Shown here: piece after piece, positions 56,065-64,000 of the stretch
Layout of the letters: every line of letters starts with the position of its first letter
Numbering within the stretch: the first letter of the stretch is position 1
Source of the DNA: an uncultured Erythrobacter sp.
GTDB lineage: Bacteria > Pseudomonadota > Alphaproteobacteria > Sphingomonadales > Sphingomonadaceae
DNA: 64,000 nucleotides
Direction: 5' to 3'
NCBI RefSeq assembly: GCF_947499705.1
Contig: NZ_CANMPJ010000001.1
Location: forward strand, 2,639,501 to 2,703,500
Position numbers and translations under genes: made by a program
Notes under the pieces: generated by a model
Database searches by the model: none
Seen by the model: the letters and a program-made list of their open reading frames with translations, nothing else
What the model was told of the DNA's origin: nothing

Positions 56065-57684
56065 ATGAGCCTGCTCAAGAATGTTGGGACCATTGGCGGG
56101 CTGACCATGCTCAGCCGCATCGCCGGGATGGCGCGCGAGATGATTTTCTCGCGCGTGCTCGGCGCGAATGCGGTGACCGATGCGTGGTTTCAGGCCTTCA
56201 TCATCCCGAATGTGTTCCGCCGCCTGTTTGCCGAAGGCGCGTTTTCGGCTGCCTTTGTGCCGATGTTTTCGAAACGGCTGCACGGGCACGAAGACGATCC
56301 GGAAAAGGGGCTGGAGGAAGCCCGCAGTTTCAGCGCCGACGTGCTGAGCGTGTTCTTGCCGGTGCTGATCGCGCTGGTGGCGGTGTTCGAAATCGCCATG
56401 CCCGGCGTGATTTGGCTGCTTTCGGAAAAGCCGGTCGATCCGCAGACTTACCCACTCGCGGTCGATTTCGCGCGGATCATGTTCCCCTACATTGTCCTGG
56501 TGAGCCTGGTGACTCTGTTCACTGGCATGCTCAATTCGGTGTCGCGATTCGCGCCGGGAGCAAGCTTCCCAATCATCCTCAATCTGGTGCTGATCGCGGC
56601 CTTGCTCGCAGGCGAATGGTTCGCCGCCAATACCGGGGCGAGTGTTGAGCAGATCGCATACGGCATTGCGTGGGCGGTCACCGGAGCAGGCGTAATGCAG
56701 CTCGCGTGGCTGTATTACTGGACGCGGGTCGAGGGGTTCCGGCCAAAACTGCTGTGGCCGCGCATCACGCCCGAAGTGAAGCGACTCTCGATCATCGCCC
56801 TGCCCGCAGCGATTGGCGGCGGCGCTTATCAGATCAACACGCTGGTCCAGCTCTACTTCCTCAACCAGCTTGAAGACGGATCGGTCAGCTACATGAATTA
56901 TGCTGACCGGCTAAACCAGTTGCCGCTCGGCATCATCGGCATCGCGCTGTCGACCGCGATCCTTCCAACTCTGTCGAAGTTCGTGGGCAGCGAGAACAAG
57001 GAAGGCGCGGACCGGATTCAATCCGATGCGATTGAGCTCGCAATGCTGCTGACGATCCCGGCTGCGGTAGCGCTCGCCATCTGCGCGACGCCGTTTGTCA
57101 CGATGATCTTTCAAGGTGGCCGGTTCGCGCTCGACGATGCGGCGGCGACCGGCAATGTGCTCGCGGCACTCGTGATGGGCCTGCCCGCCTATGTGCTGGT
57201 CAAGGTGCTCGTGCCCAATTTCTACGCCCGCGCCGATACGAAAACGCCGGTGGTGGCCGCGTTTATCTCGCTCGGCGTGTTCATCGCCTTCAACATCGCC
57301 CTGCTCGATACTTACGGTGTGATCGGCGTCGCCTATGCCAGCGTGATCGGGGCATGGATCAATGTCACTTTCCTGCTGATCGTGCTCGCCCAGCGCGGAT
57401 TCTATCGTATCCCAGCCGCGCTGGTGCTCAGGATCGCGCGTCAGGCTCTCGCTGCTGCGGCGATGGGCGCGGCCTTGTTCTACACGCGCGATCTGCTGAC
57501 CGACTGGTTCGCCGCCGGTCTGTTCGCCCGGCTCGGAGCTCTACTCGCGCTCGTCGCGGCAGCCGCCATCGTCTATTTCAGTGTAGCCTTTGCGGTCGGA
57601 GCCATCGACCGTCAGCGCATCGCGACGCTAACTCGCAAGCAATCCGTGACGCCCGAAACGCCTTCAGACGATCTTGCCAGCTAG
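56065..57684 (+). CDS. murJ: Lipid II flippase MurJ
   Basis: 539 residues with 13-14 membrane segments across its length. The N-terminus is typical: GGLTMLSRIAGMAREMIFSRVLG followed by DAWFQAFIIPNVFRRLFAEGAFSAAFVP. It flips lipid II across the inner membrane for cell-wall synthesis. It follows secB by 25 nt and precedes trpS, separated by a small hairpin at 57742-57758. Confidence 0.95.
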   Translation: MSLLKNVGTIGGLTMLSRIAGMAREMIFSRVLGANAVTDAWFQAFIIPNVFRRLFAEGAFSAAFVPMFSKRLHGHEDDPEKGLEEARSFSADVLSVFLPVLIALVAVFEIAMPGVIWLLSEKPVDPQTYPLAVDFARIMFPYIVLVSLVTLFTGMLNSVSRFAPGASFPIILNLVLIAALLAGEWFAANTGASVEQIAYGIAWAVTGAGVMQLAWLYYWTRVEGFRPKLLWPRITPEVKRLSIIALPAAIGGGAYQINTLVQLYFLNQLEDGSVSYMNYADRLNQLPLGIIGIALSTAILPTLSKFVGSENKEGADRIQSDAIELAMLLTIPAAVALAICATPFVTMIFQGGRFALDDAAATGNVLAALVMGLPAYVLVKVLVPNFYARADTKTPVVAAFISLGVFIAFNIALLDTYGVIGVAYASVIGAWINVTFLLIVLAQRGFYRIPAALVLRIARQALAAAAMGAALFYTRDLLTDWFAAGLFARLGALLALVAAAAIVYFSVAFAVGAIDRQRIATLTRKQSVTPETPSDDLAS

Positions 57685-57855
57685 ATCGGATGAAACTAGA
57701 CCCGCTCGATATGGCTATGAAATTCTCTCTACGTTCAGCCCCACTGCGCTTCGCAGTGCGCGGGCGGGCGGCCTGGCGATGGCAGACGCGCTCCTGATTA
57801 GCGCCCTTTTCAAGGCCGAAACGGCCAGACCCACGCATTCAAGAAGAGAATTTCC

Positions 57856-58875
57856 ATGAGAGTTGTTTCGGGCATTCAGCCCACCGGAAAGCCGCATCTC
57901 GGCAATTACCTCGGCGCGATCGTCAACTATGTGAAGCTGCAAGACGAAGCCCAGGCCGCAGGCGGCGATTGTTTCATCTTCCTTGCCGATCTCCATGCAA
58001 TTTCGCTGCCGCATGACCCGGCGGATTTGACGACCAACACCCGCGAGATGGTCGCCACTTTGGTTGCGTGCGGCGTCGATCCGGCGAAGACCGTGCTCTT
58101 CAATCAGGCGCAGGTCCCCGCCCATGCCGAATTGCAATGGCTGCTCAACGGCACCGCGCGGATGGGCTGGCTGAACCGCATGACGCAGTGGAAGGACAAG
58201 GCGGGCAAGAACCGCGAAGGCCAGTCGATCGCGCTGTTCACCTATCCAGTGCTGCAGGCTGCAGATGTGCTGCTCTACAACGCAACCCACGTTCCGGTGG
58301 GCGAGGACCAGAAACAGCATCTGGAGCTGGCCCGCGACATCGCGCAGAAATTCAACAATGATTTCTGTCCCGAGGATGCGCCGCTCTTCACCCTGCCAGA
58401 ACCCTACATCCCGCCCGCCGCCGCGAGGATCATGAGCCTGCGAGATGGCTCGGCGAAGATGAGCAAGTCCGACCCTTCCGAGATGAGCCGGATCAGCCTG
58501 ACCGACGACGCGGACACGATCATGAAGAAGGTCAAAAAGGCCAAGACCGACCCCGAACCGCTGCCAAGCGAGGAGAAGGGTCTAGAGGGCCGTGCCGAGG
58601 CGAAGAACCTCGTCGGCATCTACGGCGCGCTGACCGGCAAGAACGTCAATGAAGTGCTCGCCGAACACGGCGGCCAAGGCTTCGGTGCGTTCAAACCCGC
58701 TCTGGGCGAAGCCCTGGTCGAAACGCTCGCCCCGATCAACGCCCGCTTCCTCGAACTGAAAGACGATCAGGAAGCGCTCGACGCAATCCTGGCCCGCGGC
58801 GCAGCGCAAGCCCGCGAGCACGGGCTACCAACGCTGGACGCGGCGTATAGGGCGCTGGGGCTGGTCCGAGGGTAA
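57856..58875 (+). CDS. trpS: Tryptophanyl-tRNA synthetase
   Basis: 339 residues, a class I synthetase. The HIGH-like motif is KPHLGNYLGAI near residues 14-24 and the KMSKS motif is SAKMSKSDPSE near 196-206. Other marks include GIQPTG at the N-terminus and GEDQKQHLELARDI. The ATG has an AAGAGAA site before it. It is the third gene in the secB-murJ-trpS series. Confidence 0.97.
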   Translation: MRVVSGIQPTGKPHLGNYLGAIVNYVKLQDEAQAAGGDCFIFLADLHAISLPHDPADLTTNTREMVATLVACGVDPAKTVLFNQAQVPAHAELQWLLNGTARMGWLNRMTQWKDKAGKNREGQSIALFTYPVLQAADVLLYNATHVPVGEDQKQHLELARDIAQKFNNDFCPEDAPLFTLPEPYIPPAAARIMSLRDGSAKMSKSDPSEMSRISLTDDADTIMKKVKKAKTDPEPLPSEEKGLEGRAEAKNLVGIYGALTGKNVNEVLAEHGGQGFGAFKPALGEALVETLAPINARFLELKDDQEALDAILARGAAQAREHGLPTLDAAYRALGLVRG

Positions 58876-59050
58876 TCCACGTTCAATGGGTGTTCAGACC
58901 CGTTGATCTAAGCCCTGTGTCACAGTGACGAGATGACGTTTGGTCAGATTGTCCGGTCCGTGCCGCATGCCTTGCGGCCATACCTAGCGGATGGGGCATT
59001 CACGCGAGGGGTACGCACGAAGTCGCTGGCTAACTGACAAAGGGTATGCC

Positions 59051-59722
59051 ATGACTAGTCCTCTAATGAATACACGCAAAAACCTTGGACGTATTGCGCT
59101 TCCGCTGGCGCTTGCTGCGGGCCTTGCCGCCTGCGCGCCATCGTTCAAAGCCGACGTATCGCGGTTCGCGAGCACGCTTCCGGCGCCGCAAGGTCAGACC
59201 TTCGCGGTGGTTGCTGAAGATCCAAAGCTCGCGGGCGGGCTCGAATTCGCGCTCTACGCCGACATGGTCGAGGCTGAGATGGCCAAGCTGGGCTACAGCG
59301 AAGCATCGCCCGAAACAGCCAATCTGTTGGTTCGCTTCGATTACGGGGTCGATAACGGACGCGAACGCGTGCGTACGACAGGCAATGGTTTCAATGATCC
59401 GTTCTATCGCGGCTTTGGCCGGTTTGGCGGATTTGGCTTCCGCCGCAGCTATGCCTTCGGGTTTTACGATCCGTTCCTGGCTGGGCCAGAAGTGCGCAGC
59501 TACACGGTCTATACCAGCGACATCGATCTGAAGATCGACTCAGCAAGCACCGGCGAACGTTTGTTCGAAGGTAAGGCTCAGGCCGTGTCGCGGACCAATC
59601 GTTTGCAGCAAATCGTGCCCAATCTGGTCGATGCCATGTTCACGGATTTCCCGGGCAATTCCGGCGAAACCTTGCGCATCACGATAAAATCGGATGAAAA
59701 GATTGTGAAACGGACGGATTAG
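59051..59722 (+). CDS. DUF4136 lipoprotein
   Basis: 223 residues. LAAGLAAC is a lipobox (Cys near residue 28), followed by the DUF4136 domain (about 30-220), seen in SRFASTLPAPQGQTFAVV and ADLLVRFDYGVDNG-type strands. A Gly/Phe/Arg-rich loop interrupts it (FYRGFGRFGGFGFRR). It is an outer-membrane or periplasmic lipoprotein of unknown role. An AAAGGGT site precedes the ATG. Confidence 0.85.
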   Translation: MTSPLMNTRKNLGRIALPLALAAGLAACAPSFKADVSRFASTLPAPQGQTFAVVAEDPKLAGGLEFALYADMVEAEMAKLGYSEASPETANLLVRFDYGVDNGRERVRTTGNGFNDPFYRGFGRFGGFGFRRSYAFGFYDPFLAGPEVRSYTVYTSDIDLKIDSASTGERLFEGKAQAVSRTNRLQQIVPNLVDAMFTDFPGNSGETLRITIKSDEKIVKRTD

Positions 59723-59758
59723 GGTCGAGTAGGAGCAATCCACCCTTGGATGGGACGG

Positions 59759-59791
59759 AAAGGCGGCGCAAGGGATCAGCGCCGCCTTTTT
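59759..59791 (+). terminator. Terminator after the DUF4136 gene
   Basis: Perfect 11-bp stem (AAAGGCGGCGC at 59759-59769 with GCGCCGCCTTT at 59779-59789) ending in TTTTT, 37 nt after the stop. Confidence 0.85.
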
Positions 59792-59840
59792 GCGTTCTGG
59801 CTCGGTTAAGCGAACCCGGCCTATCAACACATGGACCGAC

Positions 59841-60797
59841 ATGATCGTTAAGCGCTTTCATATTCTCAGAAATACGTTCTCGCTCACCGCGGTTGCCGGG
59901 TTCATAGCGCTTGCGCCATCCGGAGCGACTGCGCAAAGCCGCCAGAGCGAAGACGTCTTCGTCGATCTCGGCCGCTGGATGATCGTTCAACAGCCAGAAT
60001 CGCGATCCTGCGAACTTCGCCTGACATCCGGTGTTTCCGGCAGTCTGGTTTTCACCAAATACCAAGGCAGGACCGGCGCACTCAGGCTGGACGGTCCCGG
60101 CAGAGGCTTCACCAATGGCGGCGAAATTGCCTGGGCCTTCGATGACACCCGGTTTGGCGGACAATTGCTCGGCGGACGCACCTATGCCCCTTCGAGCGAC
60201 AGCTCCGCGATCGAACAGCAGTTCCGGCAAGCCAAATTTTTGACAGTCATCGATAGCGGCCAGATCGTTGCGCGAGTCTCGCTGAAAACAAGCTCGGCGG
60301 CGTTCCGCTTGCTCAACCAATGCGCCGAGCAATGGCGCTATGGCACCCAGACATTCGAGCCTGCGCGCACGGCCTCGATTACGCGCCGACCGGAAGCGCC
60401 CGTGCCGCAGACGCGCGCGCTGCCCCAACCGCGAACGCAGCCCGCAGCTCAGCCACAGCCACAACAACCGGCGAGGGCTAGCTTTCAGCCAACCGGGCGT
60501 TTCCCACCAAACCGCGTCGTCAAACCGATCAATCCCGGCGGCTGGGTTCGCCCGGATGATTTTCGCAGACTCAATCAGCGGCAATTCGGAAATGGTACGC
60601 TGCGCTTTACGCTGGCCGTAAACAGCCGAGGCCGCGCAGAAGAGTGCATCGTCAACACCTCAAGCGGATCACGCGATTTCGATTCGAGAGCATGCAGGAC
60701 GTTGCAGAAGCGAGCCCGCTTTGAGCCAGCGACCAACGCAAATGGCGATGTGACGACATCGACGTACAGCTCGACGGTGAGGGTCGCGGTCGAGTGA
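59841..60797 (+). CDS. Exported protein with a TonB C-terminal domain
   Basis: 318 residues. A signal peptide (about 1-32, ending ATAQ) replaces the usual TonB membrane anchor. The middle is a mixed beta part with a Cys pair (SRSCEL and NQCAEQ) and a Pro/Gln-rich linker (about 190-225). The C-terminal 90 residues resemble a TonB C-terminal domain (LRFTLAVNSRGRAEECIV, CRTLQKRARFEPATNANG). As it is exported and has no anchor, it is probably not a classical energy transducer. Confidence 0.75.
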   Translation: MIVKRFHILRNTFSLTAVAGFIALAPSGATAQSRQSEDVFVDLGRWMIVQQPESRSCELRLTSGVSGSLVFTKYQGRTGALRLDGPGRGFTNGGEIAWAFDDTRFGGQLLGGRTYAPSSDSSAIEQQFRQAKFLTVIDSGQIVARVSLKTSSAAFRLLNQCAEQWRYGTQTFEPARTASITRRPEAPVPQTRALPQPRTQPAAQPQPQQPARASFQPTGRFPPNRVVKPINPGGWVRPDDFRRLNQRQFGNGTLRFTLAVNSRGRAEECIVNTSSGSRDFDSRACRTLQKRARFEPATNANGDVTTSTYSSTVRVAVE

Positions 60798-60824
60798 TGA
60801 ACGCCAGCTCGCCTCCACGGCGGG

Positions 60825-61283
60825 CTATAGTTTTTCGTGACCGCCAGTTGAACCGAACCCGCCCGCACCGCGTTCGGTCGCGTCGAGTTCTTCGACCTCG
60901 GACCAGGCCGCCTGCACAACAGGTGCGAGCACCAATTGCGCGACGCGGTCTCCACGCGCGATTGCGAACGGTTCACTCCCGTGATTGATCATGATGACCT
61001 TAAGCTCGCCGCGATAATCGCTGTCGATCGTGCCCGGCGTATTGGGCACGGTGATGCCATGTTTGAGCGCGAGGCCCGAACGCGGACGCACCTGAATCTC
61101 GTATCCCTGCGGTATCGCTAGCGCGAGGCCGGTTGCGACCGGATAGCGCGCACCGGGTTCGAGCGTCACATCTTCGGCCGCGACAACATCCATTCCCGCC
61201 GCACCGCTGGTTGCATAGGCTGGCAAGGGCAGATCTTCGCCGTGCGGTAGGCGCTTCACTTCAACGCCGACAGAAGCGCTCAC
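60825..61283 (-). CDS. dut: Deoxyuridine 5'-triphosphate nucleotidohydrolase
   Basis: 152 residues, the trimeric dUTPase. Motifs 1-5 are in order: [37 protein letters not shown] and [10 protein letters not shown] near the C-terminus. It hydrolyses dUTP to dUMP. It overlaps coaBC by 4 nt and is the second gene of the coaBC-dut pair, as commonly found in alphaproteobacteria. Confidence 0.96.
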   Translation of the reverse strand: MSASVGVEVKRLPHGEDLPLPAYATSGAAGMDVVAAEDVTLEPGARYPVATGLALAIPQGYEIQVRPRSGLALKHGITVPNTPGTIDSDYRGELKVIMINHGSEPFAIARGDRVAQLVLAPVVQAAWSEVEELDATERGAGGFGSTGGHEKL

Positions 61284-63013
61284 TCTGCGGCCTCGGCTTT
61301 AAGGCTCGCGGCGATCCGTTCTGCGATCGCCAGTGCCACAGCGCGCTTTGGCATCTTCTGCAGGCTTTCGACGCCATCACCGCTGACAATGTGGATGGTG
61401 TTTTCGTCGCCGCCCATGACATCGCCCGACACATCGTTGGCGATGATCCAATCCGCCGCCTTGCGCTTACGCTTGACGGTGGCGTTCTCGATAACCTGCT
61501 CGGTCTCCGCAGCGAAGCCGACCACCAGTTCAGGCCGATTCGAGCCGCCTGCAATGTTGGTGAGGATGTCGGGATTTTCGGTCAGCAGCAGCGCGGGCGG
61601 CGCCGAGCCGCGCTTCTTCAGCTTTTCCGGTTCGTACATTTTCGGACGCCAATCGGCGACCGCTGCGACCATCACTGCGACATCGGCAGGCAGCGCCTTC
61701 TTGACCGCCGCATTCATCTGTTCAGCGGACTCGACATCGATGCGGTTCACCCCGCCCGGCGTCTTGAGCGAGACAGGACCTGCAACCAGAGTAACGTCCG
61801 CGCCAAGTGCAGCGGCGGCGGCGGCAATTGCAAAGCCCTGTTTGCCGCTCGAACGGTTGGCGATGTAGCGCACCGGATCGAGCGCTTCCCAAGTCGGCCC
61901 GGCAGTAATCAGCACATGCCGGCCCTTGAGCGGTTGGTAATCCTTCGAAATGCCAAAACCCTGACCGCCGAGCGCGTCTTCCTCGATTTCCTCGACGGAA
62001 CCGCGCGGCTTTGGTTTGTCCAGCTCCGGCCTCGGCGCGGACCGACGCTCATCGAATTCGTGATTGATGGCATCGGGGTCCATCGGCGGCGCGGAGGCTG
62101 CATCGCCCTTGCTCGCAAGCAGCGGACCTTCGAGGTCAGGGTTGAATTCGATCTCTTCCTCTTCGGCAACTTCATCGGCTGCCGCTTCGCAGTCCTCTGC
62201 GACCTCGTCCGCTTCCGTCGTCTCCTCAGCACTGGCCGCAGCTTCTTCCGCTTCAAGGTATTCGGCTTCGATCTCTTCGTGCGTCCGCTTGGCCGTCGAG
62301 CGCGGGATGATCTTCGACAGCAAACCGCCCAGCCCGCCTTTGCTCTCTACCTCGGGTTCGGGCTCGAGTGCTTCTACTTCGATCTCAGCTTCGTCGGCGG
62401 TTTCCTCCGCAACTTCGACCTGATCGTTTGCAGCGACCACCGGCTCGGGCTCTTGGACTTCGATCCCGAAATGCGCGGCGATTTCGCGCCAGATTGCTTC
62501 GGGCTCCGGCAAACGGCCATAACCGAACTCGCCGCAGGCCATCGGGCCTTCATCAGGGTGCAGCACCTTGACGCCATTCGCGTTCAGCTGCTCGACGTTG
62601 CGCTTGGTCGCCTCATGCTCCCACATCCGCACATTCATCGCCGGAACCGCCATCACCGGTTTGTCAGTGGCGAGGATCAGCGTGGTCGCAAGATCATCCG
62701 CGATACCTTCGGCCATCTTCGCCATCAAATCCGCCGTTGCGGGGCACACGACAATTAGGTCGGCCTCTCGCGAAAGCTGGATATGGCCCATTTCGGCCTC
62801 GTTCTTGAGGTCGAACAGGCTGGTGTAAACCTGGTTTTCGCTCAGCGCGGCGAGCGACATCGGAGTGACGAATTGCTGCCCGCCTTTGGTCACCACGCAG
62901 GTTACATCGCCACCGCCCTTGCGGATCAACCGCACGAGTTCGCACGATTTGTAGGCAGCGATACCGCCGCCAACGACCAACAGGATTTTCGGCCCAGCCT
63001 TACTCACCGGCAT
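61280..63013 (-). CDS. coaBC: Bifunctional phosphopantothenoylcysteine decarboxylase/phosphopantothenate-cysteine ligase with a large acidic insert
   Basis: 577 residues, well above the usual 400-430. The CoaC domain (about 1-185) has [26 protein letters not shown] and ACGEFGYGR; the CoaB domain (about 345-577) starts [29 protein letters not shown]. Between them, about 185-345, lies a strongly acidic, Ala/Glu-rich segment broken by a small basic patch ([13 protein letters not shown]). Both catalytic parts look intact, so the protein should work in coenzyme A synthesis. It starts next to a 63-kb gap and ends overlapping dut. Confidence 0.94.
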   Translation of the reverse strand: MPVSKAGPKILLVVGGGIAAYKSCELVRLIRKGGGDVTCVVTKGGQQFVTPMSLAALSENQVYTSLFDLKNEAEMGHIQLSREADLIVVCPATADLMAKMAEGIADDLATTLILATDKPVMAVPAMNVRMWEHEATKRNVEQLNANGVKVLHPDEGPMACGEFGYGRLPEPEAIWREIAAHFGIEVQEPEPVVAANDQVEVAEETADEAEIEVEALEPEPEVESKGGLGGLLSKIIPRSTAKRTHEEIEAEYLEAEEAAASAEETTEADEVAEDCEAAADEVAEEEEIEFNPDLEGPLLASKGDAASAPPMDPDAINHEFDERRSAPRPELDKPKPRGSVEEIEEDALGGQGFGISKDYQPLKGRHVLITAGPTWEALDPVRYIANRSSGKQGFAIAAAAAALGADVTLVAGPVSLKTPGGVNRIDVESAEQMNAAVKKALPADVAVMVAAVADWRPKMYEPEKLKKRGSAPPALLLTENPDILTNIAGGSNRPELVVGFAAETEQVIENATVKRKRKAADWIIANDVSGDVMGGDENTIHIVSGDGVESLQKMPKRAVALAIAERIAASLKAEAAE

Positions 63014-63272
63014 TCCTCCACCAGCGAGCCGACATGCAGGACATCCCAGCGGCTCATGTGTTCCTCAACTCCCTTGCAGCACCATTACAACGGGATACGT
63101 CGCACAGAGCCTAGCGGCCTCGCGCGTTTCCGCCAAGTGCCTGCGCAGTCATGGAGATGCTTGGTTAAGATTGCGCTTAAATCGGGTGGGTGACGAATGG
63201 TCGAATTGGGTTGAGCGCCACACACAAAGCGGGGCATAGTCACCGCGAGGGTTGAGGCGAAGGGGATTGGCG

Positions 63273-63680
63273 ATGGTGATGTTGGTGCGGACAGTGCTGC
63301 TGGTCGGCGGATTGCTGTTCATCCTGATCGGCGCGTCATTCCTGCTCGATCCCGCTGGCCAAGGCGGCGATTTCGGCCTGACGCCAAAGGGTAATCAGGG
63401 CCTCTCCACCATCCGCGCCGATTTCACGGCCTATTTCTGGGTCGCGGGCGGAGCGATGGTGATCGGCGCATGGAAGCGCAAAGGCGACCTGCTGCTGGTG
63501 GCTGCCGCGCTGATGGGGATCACATTTGTAGCACGCGGGCTGAGCCTTGCGCTCGACGGGTTCTATCCGGGATGGATGATGCCGATGGCAGTCGAAGCCT
63601 CCACCGTCATCATCGCATTATTTGGCAGCCGCGTGTTGCCGCATGCCGCTTTGGTGCCGGATCAGGCAGATACGCTCTAG
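63273..63680 (+). CDS. DUF4345 membrane protein
   Basis: 135 residues with four hydrophobic segments (about 2-20, 48-62, 68-86 and 95-112). The pattern LFILIGASFLLDP and STIRADFTAYFWVAGG is that of DUF4345. Function unknown. The ATG at 63273 was preferred to 63252 because the earlier start adds seven basic residues. It ends 4 nt inside the convergent ubiB end. Confidence 0.82.
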   Translation: MVMLVRTVLLVGGLLFILIGASFLLDPAGQGGDFGLTPKGNQGLSTIRADFTAYFWVAGGAMVIGAWKRKGDLLLVAAALMGITFVARGLSLALDGFYPGWMMPMAVEASTVIIALFGSRVLPHAALVPDQADTL

Positions 63681-64000
63681 AGCCAGCCAAGCCATGTGAG
63701 CGCGAAGATCGTTCCCGCACCCGCCAGCCCAGCAACAATATAGCCGAGCCATCCGCCGCCGGAGCCTTCCTTGCGGTCAGTCATCAGCTTTATCTCTGGC
63801 AATGGCTGTTGTTCGGGCGCGCCGCCTTTTGGCGGGAACTTTTCTTCCAGCCGCCGGATCAGGCCGGGCAAGCGGAACAGGGTCTCGGTGTCCTCTTTGA
63901 TCCGGTCGGCTACGGCCGCTTCCGGGCCGAGCTCATCGCGGATCCAGCTGCGGACATACGGCGCGGCGGTGTCCCACATGTTGATCTCGGGATTGAGCTG
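63677..64000 (-). CDS. ubiB: UbiB/ABC1 kinase-like protein, 3' end only
   Basis: The last 107 codons of a gene entering from the right edge. The visible part reads QLNPEINMWDTAAPYVRSWI and continues RDELGPEAAVADRIKEDTETL, the typical C-terminal section of UbiB after its kinase-like domain, then a Pro-rich linker and a terminal membrane helix (WLGYIVAGLAGAGTIFALTW). UbiB is needed for ubiquinone synthesis. The kinase core lies outside the window. It is separated from coaBC by an oppositely read small gene. Confidence 0.85.
   Translation of the reverse strand, partial: QLNPEINMWDTAAPYVRSWIRDELGPEAAVADRIKEDTETLFRLPGLIRRLEEKFPPKGGAPEQQPLPEIKLMTDRKEGSGGGWLGYIVAGLAGAGTIFALTWLGWL

Noticed and set aside
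58876-59050. Possible RNA gene in the trpS-DUF4136 gap
   Set aside because: A weak stem (CAATGGGT / ACCCGTTG) can be drawn, but there is no cloverleaf or known RNA pattern.
61133-62758. 541-codon plus-strand frame opposite coaBC
   Set aside because: Antisense to coaBC and dut, with no recognisable domain; a composition effect.

Overview
The window is a dense, roughly 60% GC stretch of bacterial chromosome with housekeeping genes throughout, many ATGA-type gene overlaps and no rRNA, tRNA, CRISPR array, prophage or complete insertion sequence that I could recognise. Gene content (MoxR/DUF58/SpoIIM/RDD cluster, DUF2282 bufferin with an NrsF-type anti-sigma factor, coaBC-dut next to ubiB, a PEP-CTERM-like sorting tail, an alphaproteobacterial SecB, DUF4136 and DUF2306 proteins, NDH-2, BLUF) points to an alphaproteobacterium of the Sphingomonadales, most likely Erythrobacteraceae. 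That placement is an inference from gene content, not from a marker-gene search.

Layout. 0-2 kb: membrane-anchored cytochrome c (minus) and prephenate dehydratase. 1.8-8.1 kb: one tight operon DUF4129 - DUF4350 - MoxR ATPase - DUF58 - SpoIIM-like - RDD, continued by a GNAT acetyltransferase and a class A beta-lactamase. 9.5-13.6 kb: small membrane protein plus desaturase, exported isoaspartyl peptidase, short-chain dehydrogenase, HSL-type esterase. 13.6-18.4 kb: bufferin (copper-binding RiPP) locus: bufC-bufB on minus and bufA-doxX-sigma-anti-sigma on plus, back to back, with two matching ECF-type promoters in the shared gap. 18.6-24.6 kb: ispG, exported thioredoxin-like protein, histone-deacetylase-like protein, retropepsin-like protein, FAD oxidoreductase, L,D-transpeptidase-type protein. 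25-31 kb: YcbB-type L,D-transpeptidase, EamA transporter, aconitase. 30.7-35.2 kb: two exported rhodaneses, three paralogous small secreted proteins and a 678-residue Ser/Gly-repeat protein with a sorting tail. 35.2-40.9 kb: ruvB and ruvA separated by four co-oriented genes, aroC, a BLUF photosensor. 42-49 kb: oxidative-stress block (NDH-2, ahpC, ahpF, katG). 49-55 kb: exported proteins, a LytTR regulator facing a DUF2306 membrane protein, Smr, MltA and TimA/Tim44-like proteins. 55.5-64 kb: secB-murJ-trpS, DUF4136 lipoprotein, TonB-C-domain protein, dut-coaBC and the 3' end of ubiB.

The most interesting system is the bufferin locus. The peptide precursor (four cysteines), the multinuclear iron oxidase BufB with its partner BufC, a DoxX protein, an ECF sigma factor and an NrsF-like anti-sigma with two cysteines form a self-contained metal-stress module. 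Each transcription unit is preceded by GTAAC(C/G)-N16-CGAA, in opposite orientations. The bufB leader also contains three segments able to form two mutually exclusive hairpins, which suggests a second layer of control for the modifying enzymes. A second region worth attention is 30.7-35.2 kb, where exported sulfurtransferase-fold proteins alternate with members of a small secreted C-x14-C protein family.
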